DNA of 40,682 nt. Origin: Acanthaster planci. Taxonomy: Eukaryota; Echinodermata; Asteroidea; Valvatida; Acanthasteridae. Position numbers and translations under genes: made by a program. Shown in pieces: positions 1 through 11,290 of the stretch (its first letter is position 1; the number at the start of each line of letters is the position of its first letter). The notes beneath the pieces are model-generated. The model did not search any database. It was not told where the DNA came from and worked only from the letters and a program-made list of their open reading frames with translations. The stretch is taken from NCBI RefSeq assembly GCF_001949145.1, contig NW_019091570.1:608085-648766 (forward strand), written 5' to 3'.

Positions 1-60
1 CTGCGAAGTGATAATGCCCGCTGCGAAGTGATAATGCCCACTGAGAAGTGATAATGCCTG
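1..60. repeat. 20-bp tandem repeat, three copies
   Basis: Three consecutive 20-bp units start at 1, 21 and 41. Each begins CTG(C/A)GAAGTGATAATGCC and only a few positions differ; a fourth copy breaks down after five bases at 61. The array probably continues to the left of the window. There are no spacers, so it is a minisatellite and not a CRISPR. Confidence 0.9.
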
Positions 61-323
61 CTGAGTAAATCACGAGTTGGCATCTGGATACGCGACAGTT
101 TCATTGATTCTGATTAATCAAGAGTCTGTGTGCACGCGGCTTGCCACGTACGCACCAAGTCTATATGAGGAAATTCTTTTGGACAACAAGGAATGTACCA
201 TAAAATGGACAGGGGAATTTGGGAAAATGAAAATAAATTTTAGACGGAATTGTTGGAATCTATCATACATTGACATTTTTTGACTCTCCGACTTAAAAGA
301 GTATTATGAACGGGAATAAATAT

Positions 324-470
324 GTGCTTGGCCACTCTTAAAATAACGTTTACGACTGGCTCAGGAGACTGAACACCGTGACTAGTAATGCCCTCGCCTG
401 CAGCTCAGGCATATGTCATGTCCATTCTCCTGAGCCGGTTTTAAATGTGTGTTTAAGACCAGCCAAGCAC
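324..470. mobile_element. Imperfect inverted-repeat (MITE-like) element
   Basis: The left arm (324-368, starting GTGCTTGGC and ending GGCTCAGGAGA) is the imperfect reverse complement of the right arm (426-470). About three quarters of positions match over 45 bases, with a 57-base centre. A relative of the right arm recurs at about 29143-29190 (TTCTCCTGAGCC ... TTTAA ... AGCCCAGCAC), so this is a dispersed family rather than a chance hairpin. No target-site duplication is clear and no protein is encoded. Confidence 0.6.
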
Positions 471-2699
471 ATTTTATTTCCTTATCATGCTTGTGTATTT
501 GTATGGTATGGTAACCAGTTAGTAGATACCACTGAACGGTGACCAAGTGTTACCCAATAAAAAAAATTTTGTGAGTTATCCTGGATGGTATCCAAACATT
601 CCAGTGGTGAAATACTGGTGCTAAGAAACTGACATCTGTTTCAAATAAGCTCTGACAATGCCGAACACCTTTTTTCAGTGAGGCAGCTTAGGCCCCTTCC
701 AACTAGTCCTAATCATACAGCATGTGATAAGTCTGCTGGAATTCACAAGCTCTTTTAATCTTCCCCAAACAAAAGAGCACCTGACAACACCAACGACCTG
801 TGGTCAGAACGGTATACTCAAATGGTAAGGCATGCACACTCCAGGCAGTCCATGATCTGAGCAGCCGGCTTCATGCATTGACAATGTGATTTTACTTGCC
901 CAAACCCTGGCTTGTATGTTCACTGCTTCTCGGGACAGTAAGTTCCTCCTTCAACCAATCATCATGGATGAAATTGCTACAACACAATATGACATGAATA
1001 TATATCACCCCCAGCTATTACACGTATATGCAGAGACAGCGCAAGACTCAGATGCATCATTCATACAAGTTTGGGCAAAGGCTATTCCTTAACCACTCGA
1101 CGATCGTGCCTGGTGTCATATAGAAAAAAGTACCCACACAAGTACCAGACAAAATTCACTAACGTTGAAGTAACAGCCACATGTAAAACAGTCTTCGAGC
1201 TTCATGGCTTCCGGCAGTCAAAGCTCTGCTCTACTATGTGTGCAATAACAGATCAACGGCAATAACCAGTAAGGTTTGGTACCCAGACACAAGGGTATTT
1301 TACACTTTATTTGTGTACGCATTTTCCCTAGTGTGGGAAGGTGCCCTGCTAAATGTACAGCATGCGTTGTACATGCAAGTCTGTACATGTACATGTACGT
1401 AACGATGCAAAATATCAGTGTACACAACATAGCTGTTTACTTTTTACCACTTTTTATAAGCTTTTGTGAAGAGGAAAAAACAGATCAAAGGTAAAGTTAT
1501 TGCCTTCTATTCTTGGTCACAAAAAAGACAATTTTATTTCAAGAGATGATACCGTCTATAACAACAACTACTTTATTATTATAGTTTTTTTATTATATCA
1601 GAGCTTTCGATATATTGATTTCAATGTTTAAGCGATATCGTTCATATTGATATAAAAGCAAAATCGATAATTATATTGGATGTTTTTGATATACACTGTA
1701 TGGACAGACTTTTATTTTAAACTGTTGCCATTAGCTTTCCATGGCAACTAATCACACTGTTTGGGTTATCAATGGTACAACACACCAATGCTTACCATAT
1801 GGTTTAAATTTACGCTACATGTAAAATGAATTGTTTCCAATACATGTACATGTGATTTTCATAATAGTGGGTTGTACATTTAACTTGTGCATAAGTATGA
1901 TCTTGTAATTTAACTTAAAACGCATGAGTAAGTTGCCATTGCTCTGAAATCAATTTGAATAAAAAAATCACACAAACAACATATCTGTTGTGTAGCTTTC
2001 TTTCTTGTCTTTTTCCTGTCATTGGTGCAATCCATGCTAGACATGTACCGGTACCACTGAGCAGAACCGTTTCGATCAGTTACGCTCAATGCTGGACATG
2101 TATGAAATCACACAAATTACGTCACCCACATTATGCATGACGCAAGCGGGGCATGACACTGTTATTAATTTTCTTCAGAACAGAATATCAGAACTTATTT
2201 TTGTTGTTGTTGTACCGGGCTAAACTTTAGCTGATTTAGTGTTTTTCCCTTGTAATTTAAAGCCTTTGGTAATCCAGCTCAAACGCATCTGTAGTAAACT
2301 GCATCTGTTGTGAACTGCATCTATTGAACGAACTGCAAGTTGTTCCTGAACTATGAACGTTGCATCAGGTCACAGTAGTAAGTTTGAATCTTCTGTTTGA
2401 TATGACACATGCTTTGTAATTATCAGATCATTATTGTTAAGATCATAATTTTGTTCTTAATTGAAATGGCTTTGTTGGAACAATTTTATCAGTAATGATT
2501 TATCCAGACTGCTCAGCTGGATTTAATGCACAGACACTCAAAAGTATGTCCATTTTTGTTCTTTGCAGAATTGAATGATGATTTTGATGAATTATTAAAA
2601 ATAACGGTAAATCTTCATACATTAAACACCCGCTGCAACGTACTCCATTCTTCATTCATCTTGAGCCTACCACAAGTCAATTTACTGTCAAATATTGAG
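471..2699. other. No gene recognised; AT-rich with small repeats
   Basis: No open frame here resembles a known protein. An ACATGTAC run lies near 1384-1400. An AT-rich block at about 1550-1690 repeats TTGATAT/CGATAT words. A 16-base unit GCATCTG(T)nGTnAACT occurs three times at about 2286-2335. The short frames are best read as chance. Confidence 0.6.
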
Positions 2700-2725
2700 G
2701 CCAAGATGAATGAGAGAAAAATAAA

Positions 2726-3830
2726 ATGCTGAACCAGCAAGACCAGGTTTACACAGCCAAAGTGTTGGAACAACACATAATGCAAGAAGATCCCACAGAA
2801 GAGCTGGCTGTGGAATTCCAGAAACTTGAAGTTGCTCTCACAGAACTTCAAGACCAACACGATGAGTACTATGACACGATAGCCGACCTTGACAAATATG
2901 AGCAAGAAGAAGAATTAATACATTCAGGTCTGTATAGATGACTTCCTGAAGTTGAAGCTGAAGTTAAACCAATTAAGGAAGGCTCAATCCGAGAAAGTTG
3001 TTCCTGACCAACCGGCTGAAAATGTTTCAATAAGTGCTTCAGCATTTCTCAAACGAGATGACTCCCAAGGATTTTCAAATTATACTGGCCAACCAGACAG
3101 CAGTGTCAGTACCGAACTGCATGAGAGCTGCTGGTCTGTTCGAATTGAAACCAAGGGTAGAGAAACTCAAGCTACCAACATAACCGGTACAGGGGACGTC
3201 AGAAACTACTACTTCAGAGACGACTTCAAGCACATGATTAAACCTGCCTATGATGTAAGACATGTTGTCTCCATCCTGCAGAGTATAGTAGTGTAAGTGA
3301 CAAACCACTGAAGTTACTTAAAGGTATCGGAACTGATTATGATGTGTGCTGGGAGTATTTGCACAAGTACTGTGGTGACTCAAGAATCATCTCTGATGTA
3401 GTGACTCAAGATCTTGCTAAATTCAAAGCACTTGGTAATGGAGAAGACAGTCATTTTTGCGAGCTTACTCAACTGGTAAGATGCAACTTCAATGTCCTGA
3501 AACAAATAGGCAAAGAGGCAGACCTGGACAACAACCACATGCTAGCTCTAATCGAGCAGAAATTGTCTGCAGAAGATAGAAAGGTGTATGCCCGAATAAT
3601 ACAAGACAGGGAGAACGCTTCTCTTGAAGGACTTCTCAGATTTCTCGAGAACAAGACAAAGACCAGAAAGAGGGCAATTGCTCCCATCAGAAGAACCAGT
3701 ATGACAGTATCTCAAGAAGCCAGAGTACATCTGACAACAGGACAGCCCGTCAAGAACGAAAAAGTGGGAAAAGTGCTGGGTATGCACGACCAACAATCAC
3801 TGGCCTGATCAGTGCCCCGCAATATTGAAA
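2726..3830 (+). pseudogene. BEL/Pao gag pseudogene
   Basis: The segment at 2726-2941 is Glu/Gln-rich and looks like a coiled coil (LTELQDQHDEYYDTIADL). After a frameshift it continues at 2952-3296. The segment at 3344-3808 is the BEL gag core, with landmarks YCGDSRIISDVVTQDLAKF, FCELTQLVRCNFNVLKQIG and MLALIEQKLSAEDRKVYARI. The order and spacing follow BEL gag proteins of marine invertebrates. At least two frameshifts and several stops make it non-coding. A cysteine-rich tail expected of such gags is degraded around 3770-3830. Confidence 0.9.
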
Positions 3831-4059
3831 CTGACTCCCAAAGAACACGTCCAAAATGTGAAAGACAAGCACGCCTGCTTGAAGACAGCCAGCAAAGGGC
3901 ACAACATGTTACAGAAAGAAGAAATACCCTTAGTGTGATGCCCATCGTCATCCCCTCCTCCATGTAGCAAGCCTGTCATTTCAACAACACTGACCACCCA
4001 AGTAATGGCATGTAAAACCAGCGCAGATTACACCAATGCCACACTGCCCTTGCTGACGA

Positions 4060-4430
4060 CTGACATTGGGGCTACTGACAAGAAAATAACCGGAAACATT
4101 GTCTTCAACTGTAGTGCGAGTGTAACCCTGGTCCAAGAAGTAACAGTGCAAAGACTTGGACTGCAGGGAAAGGGATAGCTGATCAGCGTAGATATCACAA
4201 ATCTGGGTGTAATGAGTGAGACACACATCACCAAACAGCATGAAATCAAGGTGTTTTGTGAGAACAAAGCGTACAAAGTGGCATCAATAGAAGTTCCCAA
4301 AATAACCACAGTGCCTCCACTACCAGAAGAGTGTCAAGAAAAGATCAGATGGGTGTTTGGAGAGGTTGACATAATGCTGGGTGTTGATCATCCTGGCATG
4401 CATGGAGGTACACAAAACAAATAGATGGCA
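4060..4430 (+). pseudogene. BEL/Pao retropepsin-like region, catalytic Asp lost
   Basis: The translated stretch contains VFNCSASVTLVQE, where BEL proteases have Asp followed by Ser/Thr and a small residue. Codon 4107-4109 is AAC (Asn), so the catalytic aspartate appears replaced. Downstream, IMLGVDHPGMH (about 4372-4404) is the conserved end of the BEL protease region (LIG-x-DHP). Stops at about 4177 and 4422 break the frame. The family is known to need an aspartyl dyad; that this substitution abolishes activity is an inference. Confidence 0.85.
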
Positions 4431-4651
4431 AGGTCCTAAGAGATTCGGTAGTGAGTTGGGTGATTCTTAGATTACCTAACAAACATCCACTGTGATTAGC
4501 AAGACAGATCTCAGTGAGTTTTGGTCAACAGAAAGTATGGGGCTTAGGATACAAAATTGCAGCGCAAAACCTTCCAGTAGCCTAAACCTGGGACCCAGTG
4601 AACTATGTCAGTTTGAAAAAATGTGAAACTCATCAAGAACATTGACAATAG

Positions 4652-5515
4652 ATGGCTGGTTCCCTACCCATGAAGAAAGATCCAAAAGAGCTACCTGGCA
4701 ACAGAAACAACTGTGGCCAAAGTATTATCCATAGAAAAGAAGCTCCAAAAAGAAAGAAAATACACTTAAATGGAACAAAAGGATATTCAAGAAAGTTAAG
4801 CAACAACGGGATAAATAATTTTGATGGTCGAGTTCACTTCATTTCCCACCACCCAGTCATTCGTCTTGAAAAGAAGAGTATGCCAGTTTGTACTGTCTTC
4901 AATTTGTCTGCCAGCTTCAACGGTCATCGACTAAACGGCTACAGGCAGAAGAGACCTGATCTCTTTAACAATCTCTTTGGAGTTTTATTCCGGTTCAGAC
5001 AATTTCCGATTGCTGCGTCAGGCGGCATAGCAAAGATGCACCATCAAGTCAGAACCCCAGATAACACTAAGCATGTAAACAGGTTTCTGTGGATAAACTA
5101 CGAGGCTCGAGAACCAGACATTTATGTGAAAGAAGTGGTATGAAACTTTGGCGACATATCAGCACCTGCTATGGCATTGACAGGACTGAGGTGAACAGCC
5201 ACTGAAGGGGCTGAAGTCTACCCAGAAACATCCAGAATATTAGACCAGGACACATACATGTACATGGATGACATATGCACATCCACCAATTCAGTTGAAA
5301 AGGCTACATTTTGGTGAAGTGTAGCAAAGTGTGGCGAAGACTGGCGAAATTGACACTGTCCTGGATGCAGAGCTGCTTCAAGGGAAAAGAGTGGATTTCA
5401 AATACAAGCTAACAGAATGGAAGACTGACAACAGAAAAATCATTGGAACTCCAACTGCAGAAAACAGAAAGTGTTAGGCGATGTATAGGACCCTGAAAAA
5501 GATAAACTGGAATAC
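4652..5515 (+). pseudogene. BEL/Pao reverse transcriptase fragment
   Basis: An open stretch at 4652-5143 contains BEL RT fingers/palm landmarks: HFISHHPVIRLEKKSMPV, VFNLSASFNGHRLN, GPDLLN-like RPDLFNNLFGV, and FLWINYEAREPDIYVKEVV. After a stop, the same frame carries the active-site box YMDD at 5261-5272, followed by ICTSTNSVEKA. A frameshifted tail near 5475-5515 (DPEKDKLEYKVKI) matches the segment after RT. The palm Asp upstream appears changed (GGIAKMHHQV where D-x-S-K-M-Y is usual). Confidence 0.92.
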
Positions 5516-5530
5516 AAGGTGAAAATAGAA

Positions 5531-6440
5531 GACACAGAAGACACATCATGAACAACTGAAGAAAGGAGATTTCAAGTCATTCAGTCCACTTGCAAAAGAC
5601 AAAATGATATTCATACAGGAGGAAGAGACAATCTCTTGCTGTAAGAGGTCACCCAAGGGTAATCCAGAGTGACAAAGAACAAAGAATCGCCGAAATTTCT
5701 GGTGAAATACAAGCACAAATCAAGAAGCATAAACAAAATCCAGAATAACAAGAAAATCACTCTCAAGATATTTTGATAACAAATACGTACAAACACGCCA
5801 CAACTGGGGCGAAGCTAATTTAGGTATATACAGACAAATAATAGAACAAGGAGAATAAACTGGGTAAACTAACTCAAATTTATTCTGAAATCAAGAAAAT
5901 ATATACAAGAAAAGCAAACAGCACCACCAGGCGAAGTCTAGAAAAGGGAGATACAAAACTAGGTTGACAAAAAATCAGTCTTCCACCTTGCGCAAGACTG
6001 AAAAGGAATGGCAAATATATAGTATATACATACAGGGAAAATGAAACAGACGTACCGTTCACAAGAATGAGATTGAACAAACGAACTAGGTGATCAAGAA
6101 ATAACACCAAAAACACAAGTAGTGACGGAAAATTTTCGGAGCAGGACCAAAACACGTCCAATAGTAATGGCGCAAAGAAAAGAGGAAGAACATGGCGGCC
6201 GCCTTCGCTGGAGTCGAGTGAGTGAGGGCACACTGTGGGTGATCGAGAATTTAGCGTGTGGAAGTAATGGACCAGGAAATAATGCAAACGTATATGTATT
6301 GGTAATCTGTGTAGGTTACAGACAGTAGACTAGGCATATAAAAGCTACCACATTTACTGATTTGAAGCGTAAATGATTGAAGTCAAGTTTCAGAAAACTA
6401 ACTTTAATTTGTTTTACATTTACAGCATTTGTGCACCTAC
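5531..6440. other. No gene recognised; possible minus-strand solo LTR
   Basis: No protein match is visible. Read on the minus strand, about 6290 down to 5790 has an LTR-like layout: a TATATATT box near 6015, a GC-rich patch with CCGCCATG near 6190, and an AATAAA near 5880. No flanking duplication or second copy is in the window, so the LTR reading is only a possibility. If LSM4 continues to the left, this is its intron. Confidence 0.3.
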
Positions 6441-6539
6441 CCTTGATGTGCAGATGACTTCCCTGAGGTTAATGTTCATCCAGTTATCACATGCAACGAG
6501 ATGTCCATTGTATGTCTCTCCATTCTTCAACTCCACCAG
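6441..6539 (-). CDS. LSM4: LSM4 internal exon (U6 snRNA-associated Sm-like protein)
   Basis: This 99-bp exon encodes 33 residues, starting [15 protein letters not shown] and ending EVICTSR. It is nearly identical to the Sm1 motif of animal LSM4, a subunit of the LSM2-8 ring that binds the U6 snRNA 3' end and of the LSM1-7 ring in mRNA decay. The splice acceptor is TTTGCTGACAG before 6539 and the donor is AGG|GTAGGT after 6441; both phases are 0. The exon for the N-terminus (MLPLSLL... in other animals) should lie at higher coordinates and the exon starting DGDKFW at lower ones; neither was found. The intact splice sites argue against a processed pseudogene. The gene is therefore partial in this window, or its introns are very long. 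Confidence 0.92.
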
Positions 6540-9500
6540 CTGTCAGCAAATTGAGAAAATGTCACAACCATCGTTCATTCCTGCACCTTTTGCTTTTCCA
6601 TTAGGCACTACAGAATACACAGGCATGATTCCAACCACAAATAGACTCAATCAACAACTGGCTAGAAATCAGAAGTTTTTAAAAAACTAAGAAAATCAGT
6701 TTAAGGAATGTAATCATGATCTCAATGGTACCATACAGTACCACGACAGGGCAAAATGTTACTTCTGTACTCCCTGGCCTGTAAACAGTATGCACTGTAT
6801 TTAACTATTTCTCTGGTGATGTCCTTTCTCTTGAATACCTTTTTGCTACCAAAAAAATTTGAGCACCATGGCAAAAGCTACATGTAGAATTGTTACTCTT
6901 GATACTTTCAAAGTGTTTGAGTTTAAAAAACAAAAGCTGTTTTGGCTGGTGATCGAAACAGCTAAAAAACATGAAAAGAAAATGAAAATAATTTTTTAAA
7001 GAAAACAAAAGCCGCTTCAGTTACCTGAAAACAAAGGCTTTTCCACATAGTGCACTACCGGTATGTGCAAAAGCCAAAAACAGAACAAAAGAATGCCTTT
7101 TTCGCAAAGTTGCGATAAAGCCAAAAACATCCTAACTTTTGCTGTCTCAAACCTATAGGTCCATGTGTCCACTAGGCACAGCACCAGGCTAATGGAATCT
7201 CAAACCTGAATGATCCCCAATACTTGGGCCTACTGCACAAAAGTGTATACCCCAGTAGAATTTGGAAATCGTGTTAGTCACCCCAACTATAGCAGATACA
7301 TGTACATGTACCTTCACAGAAAGTTCCATAATTACATGTATGTACCCAGTAAGTACTTACACATGTATGTAAAATGTAGGCTGAATTGTATGCCAACGTA
7401 CCCGGTATATACATGTAAAGTGTTTTTACACAACTTTGGAGCATGGAATTGTTTTGTGCATGCAAAGTCAAGGCACCAGACAGGCGCTTTGCTTTGTATG
7501 ATTCTTCATATATAGATGTGCCCCCTCGCTGGGAGACATCCAGGCATTATTTTTAGATGACAACATCCACAACTAGCACACGTACATTGTACATGTACAT
7601 GCACCAGTGCATCACAGGTCAAATTTTTTAAGGTTCAATGACATGGGAAAATGTAGGATTTTGATGAGCTTAAGGGTGATAGTACGAATGTCCAAACTCT
7701 CCAGACTATATCAGTGCAAGTAAAAATGTGCTGTCATTTCTCTTTCAGAAGACATTAGGATTCAAAGTTTGTGACATTTCTGAAGTTAGGATTTCAGGAG
7801 TTAACGTCCTTCACCGAAGTAGGGTTGTGATGGCAACAGTATAATGACAAATTTCAAAAGAGAGCCATTCACAGCCCTACGTGTGGAGCTAGGGTCAGGC
7901 ATGTTATGTTGGATGTCATAAGACTTGAAGATTAACATGGTTAACATACCATAGCACATAAGCATGATAGGCCCAATTCGCCTGTTATTGCATTGGCATT
8001 TATGGTCTGTATCATGCAGGTACCAATGGTGATCAGTGATCCATCATAGGTTCACTAATCAATGCAGAGAAATAAAACAAGAACATGGGTTCACTAACAC
8101 CTAAACTCGCGTAATGGATGGAGCGAACCCAGCAATGAGGTAACTGGTCAAGATCTAGATCTATCCGTATGAAGCAAACAGGTCATTAACCATAACAGTC
8201 CTCAATCCCTTGATTACACCTAAACTAGAGTAACAGGCAACTGCGGCCACACCGATGTTAGTTTGAACTTACCATAGGGTGGTTTTGAGCTGTTCTCAGA
8301 AGAGAGAGTGGTAACTAGAAGCAAAATGGACAAAATGACAAATTGTGAGGCACATTGTAGGACTATCAACAAATGAGCATTTCTGCAAAAACTACTCATA
8401 TTCTCACGGTCGGGATGACATAACTGAGTCTTGGTTCTTCTCTCTAATTGTAGCTATACCCTGTAGATTCATGGACCCAAAACATTGGTGGCTCTAGTCC
8501 TAATATGCTAGTTTGTGAATCACAGTGTGACTGTCATTTTTGACCTTGATAAAACCATAGGGGTAATTGTGTGAAGAATGAAAATGTGATTTATTTGCGG
8601 AATCCAAATACCTTGACTCTAAAACTTTGAATCTGCAGTAATAGTTTTTGCCAAAATATTTATTCAACCCACAAAATGACATGGCGACATTCACAGAAAT
8701 CTTAATTTCAGACAAAAATGACAGATTATCCTTTATTACATGTACCTTGATTTTATTTTTTCATCTTACCTGTGGTACGTTTGATTAGATTTGCATAAAG
8801 AAGAAAACTGAAATGTGGTGATTATTATTACGAATTAACTTGCACATTATCATTATCAGCTCAACTTGACTGTTACAATGGGAGTGCCCCCCCCCCGGTT
8901 GGGAGAAATTCTGGTTCACTCCCCCCACAAATTCCAGTTTCACACTGTATACATACGAGATACAGATATTTCAAATCATATGTTATTTCCCAACACATAT
9001 CTTATAAACTGTCTAAAGATGTCACAAGTATTTGACAATTATGCATATCGAAATGTATACTTTCAGACTTTGGCGCACATCTATTTTATCATGACATCCG
9101 TTCCTGCTGCCTTACGGAGGTGGGCGACTTATCATTTGAATGCAAATATAAAGCCTTTTAAGAAGATATCAGAACTAAATAATTCCCCATGAATCCAGTG
9201 ACTGATTGGTCAGTTGGTGCCTAGCCTGTAACATACATGAAATTTTCACACTTGGGACTCAAATCAACCGGGGCAAAAATAGTGTTATTGAATTATTTAC
9301 TAAACTCTTAACCTTAACATCACATATGCCTGAAATTCACTATTTATGCGCTATGAATATCTCCCACACTATGGGCCTACCAAAAAGGTTTAAGTAATTT
9401 TCACCACATTACAGCAAAACATGCAAATCATGGAAAACATGCAAATCACTGTCATGCAGGCTTATGTAGGGTTACTTCCAGAACTGTGAGGTTAAACCTT

Positions 9501-9985
9501 ACAGACAGCCATGTACAAACTGGCAAAACACATTTTTGGCTGTTTTGATTATGCCAACTTACTCGGCCATCACAGCTGTTTTGCATCTCCTATCTTTCCC
9601 TTCTTGTTTTCCAGTCACCCTCAGATGAAAGCCACACTGTAATCATGGTAATTAACCCAATCTTCTTCCATTCCAATGACCAATTTTAACTTGACTTTCA
9701 TTTTGATGGGGTCAGGAAAACAAAAACGAAAAGATAGGACCTGTGTTGCAATTGGTCAAGTTATCACACAGCTGACAGTTATTGAGAGTGCGTGCTGTTG
9801 ATTTTCTGTAGTGTGGAGGGGAAAAATGCGGAAGAATTTCATCATTTTCATGAAGATATTACAAGGTGAATAAACCTCCCATCCAGTAGGGGCGCACATC
9901 ACACCTCTGGGACTGTCTTAGTATTTGGAGAAGTCCCTTTTAGACCATTGCACGTCCCCCGCAAGGTGCTTTAAAAACAACTGTT
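6540..9985. other. No gene recognised; probable LSM4 intron/5' region
   Basis: No stretch resembles a known protein on either strand. ACATGTA-rich patches lie at about 7300-7400 and 7580-7605, and a run of ten C at about 8887-8896. The first coding exon of LSM4 was looked for here on the minus strand and not seen. Confidence 0.5.
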
Positions 9986-9989
9986 ATGG

Positions 9990-10160
9990 CGTATCTGAGA
10001 ACTAAGGAAAGCAGGAGGTTGTGGGTTCGAGTCCCACCCGAGTAAGCTTGTGAATTTTTTCGCAAGCTCTCGGACAAGCACTGAGCATACAGTGTTTATC
10101 AATATATATGTTGGGTAAGGGCAAAACCTGTTATATAAATTAACATCTCCCCAATGCAAA
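9990..10160 (+). mobile_element. tRNA-derived SINE, 5'-damaged copy
   Basis: The B box GGTTCGAGTCC is at 10024-10034. It is followed by the same body as the next copy: AGTAAGCTTGTGAATTTTTT, GACAAGCACTGAGCATACAG and GGGTAAGGGCAAAACCTG. The A-box half is degraded. It sits head-to-tail with the copy that follows. Confidence 0.85.
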
Positions 10161-10164
10161 AATA

Positions 10165-10405
10165 CATCTTGAAATAGTTCGTAGTACCCGCTGCTACACC
10201 TGACTCGGGTCGGCCAGCCGACCACGGCAAGCTCGGTGGCCAAGTGGTTAAGACGTCTGCACTAGTAAGCAGGGGGTCGTGGGTTCGAGTCCCATCCGAG
10301 TAAGCTTGTGAATTTTTTTGCAAGCTCTCAGACAAGCACTGAGCATACAGTGTTTATCAATACATACGTTGGGTAAGGGCAAAACCTGTTATATAAATTA
10401 AGGAA
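10165..10405 (+). mobile_element. tRNA-derived SINE
   Basis: A box TGGCCAAGTGG is at 10237-10247 and B box GGTTCGAGTCC at 10282-10292, spaced as in a pol III promoter. The head resembles a class II (Ser/Leu-like) tRNA gene. About 60 bases of 5' leader (GTAGTACCCGCTGCTACACC) are shared with the copy at 22960. The tail ends GGGTAAGGGCAAAACCTGTT then ATATAAATTAA, the same as in the preceding copy. Confidence 0.9.
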
Positions 10406-11120
10406 ACTTTGTTGATTATTACAGTATGGGGGTAAGGAATTCAAATTTTCATGTTTGAACCTCCAAAAACCTGCATTTTTTGAGATATGAGGCAATAAAT
10501 GTGCACCAAAGCAGGACTGAACTTAGATATACAAAATGAATGAAAAAACAGTTCAATTAGTAAACTTACCTGCCAACAATGATTTTAAGAAAGGCACAGA
10601 GAAATGTCATTGAAGAATAACTTAAAATATTTTCAGGAGATAAAGGTGCACACTTCATCCTAAATTTCTTTTATTTTCAGACTCAAGTGTACTAAAACAA
10701 AGACCAAATAAAACCATCACTGACAACAAAGTCGAGGCAATTTTTACATCTGTAAGGGTGAACAACTGTGATTCCATTATATTTACCTCCAAATACAGTG
10801 CAGTTGCAGTTTTCCCAGCAATGGACATCAAAGGAACTGAATCAACCGGATTATTCTATATAACACTCAAAGGTGCACCATGTTCTCCCTTTTTCATCAT
10901 ATTTTATACAGTTACATAAACACCAGTAAGGTGCTTTGAAGGCAGCATGTATTGTAACCATTTCTATCAAAGTTATGTACATGCCTGTTCATCCAATTTA
11001 TACTGGCTGTGCAAATGACCATTGCAACAATAAAAAGAGAAAATAAGCATACATGGGGGTTAAATGACAACTAAGCAAAATATTATTTTGTATTCAGTAC
11101 ATCAGTGGATGCTAAACCTT
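10406..11120. other. No gene recognised
   Basis: AT-rich DNA with no protein match or obvious repeat structure. Confidence 0.5.
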
Positions 11121-11290
11121 CCGTATAAAAAAATTCTACTATTCACTTCTAGGATTACGAGCAGGAGTCTGCAATGGCACATAAAAGGTGGGGAAAAGAC
11201 CACATCCGTATAAAAAAATTCTACTATTCACTTCTAGGATTACGAGCAGGAGTCTGCAATGGCACATAAAAGGTGGGGAAAAGACCACAT
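11121..11290. repeat. Perfect 85-bp tandem duplication
   Basis: Bases 11121-11205 and 11206-11290 are identical by eye over 85 bases, each starting CCGTATAAAAAAATTC and ending AAAAGACCACAT. The lack of differences means a very recent duplication, or an assembly artefact at an overlap. No gene is affected. Confidence 0.95.

Larger units (their letters stand above)
2700..5530 (+). mobile_element. BEL/Pao LTR retrotransposon remnant (gag-PR-RT)
   Basis: In order along the plus strand there are pieces of a BEL-type gag with a coiled-coil N-terminus, a retropepsin-like stretch, and a reverse transcriptase ending soon after its active-site box. The pieces are broken by stops and frameshifts (for example near 2930, 3296, 3808, 4180 and 4425). 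The rest of RT, RNase H, integrase and both LTRs are not seen, so the copy is 3'-truncated and inactive. The order gag-protease-RT and the segment characters match BEL/Pao rather than Ty3/gypsy. Confidence 0.93.

Noticed and set aside
1-60. Possible CRISPR-like repeats at the left edge
   Set aside because: The units are contiguous with no spacers, and the sequence is animal.
1218-1494. Overlapping short frames around the ACATGTAC run
   Set aside because: The run is a palindromic simple repeat that yields mirrored frames on both strands.
5880-6287. 135-codon minus-strand hydrophobic frame
   Set aside because: The composition is T-rich low complexity with LTR-like features and no domain.
10228-10298. 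Functional tRNA gene
   Set aside because: The A and B boxes are present, but the acceptor stem does not close and the sequence continues into a SINE body shared by three copies.
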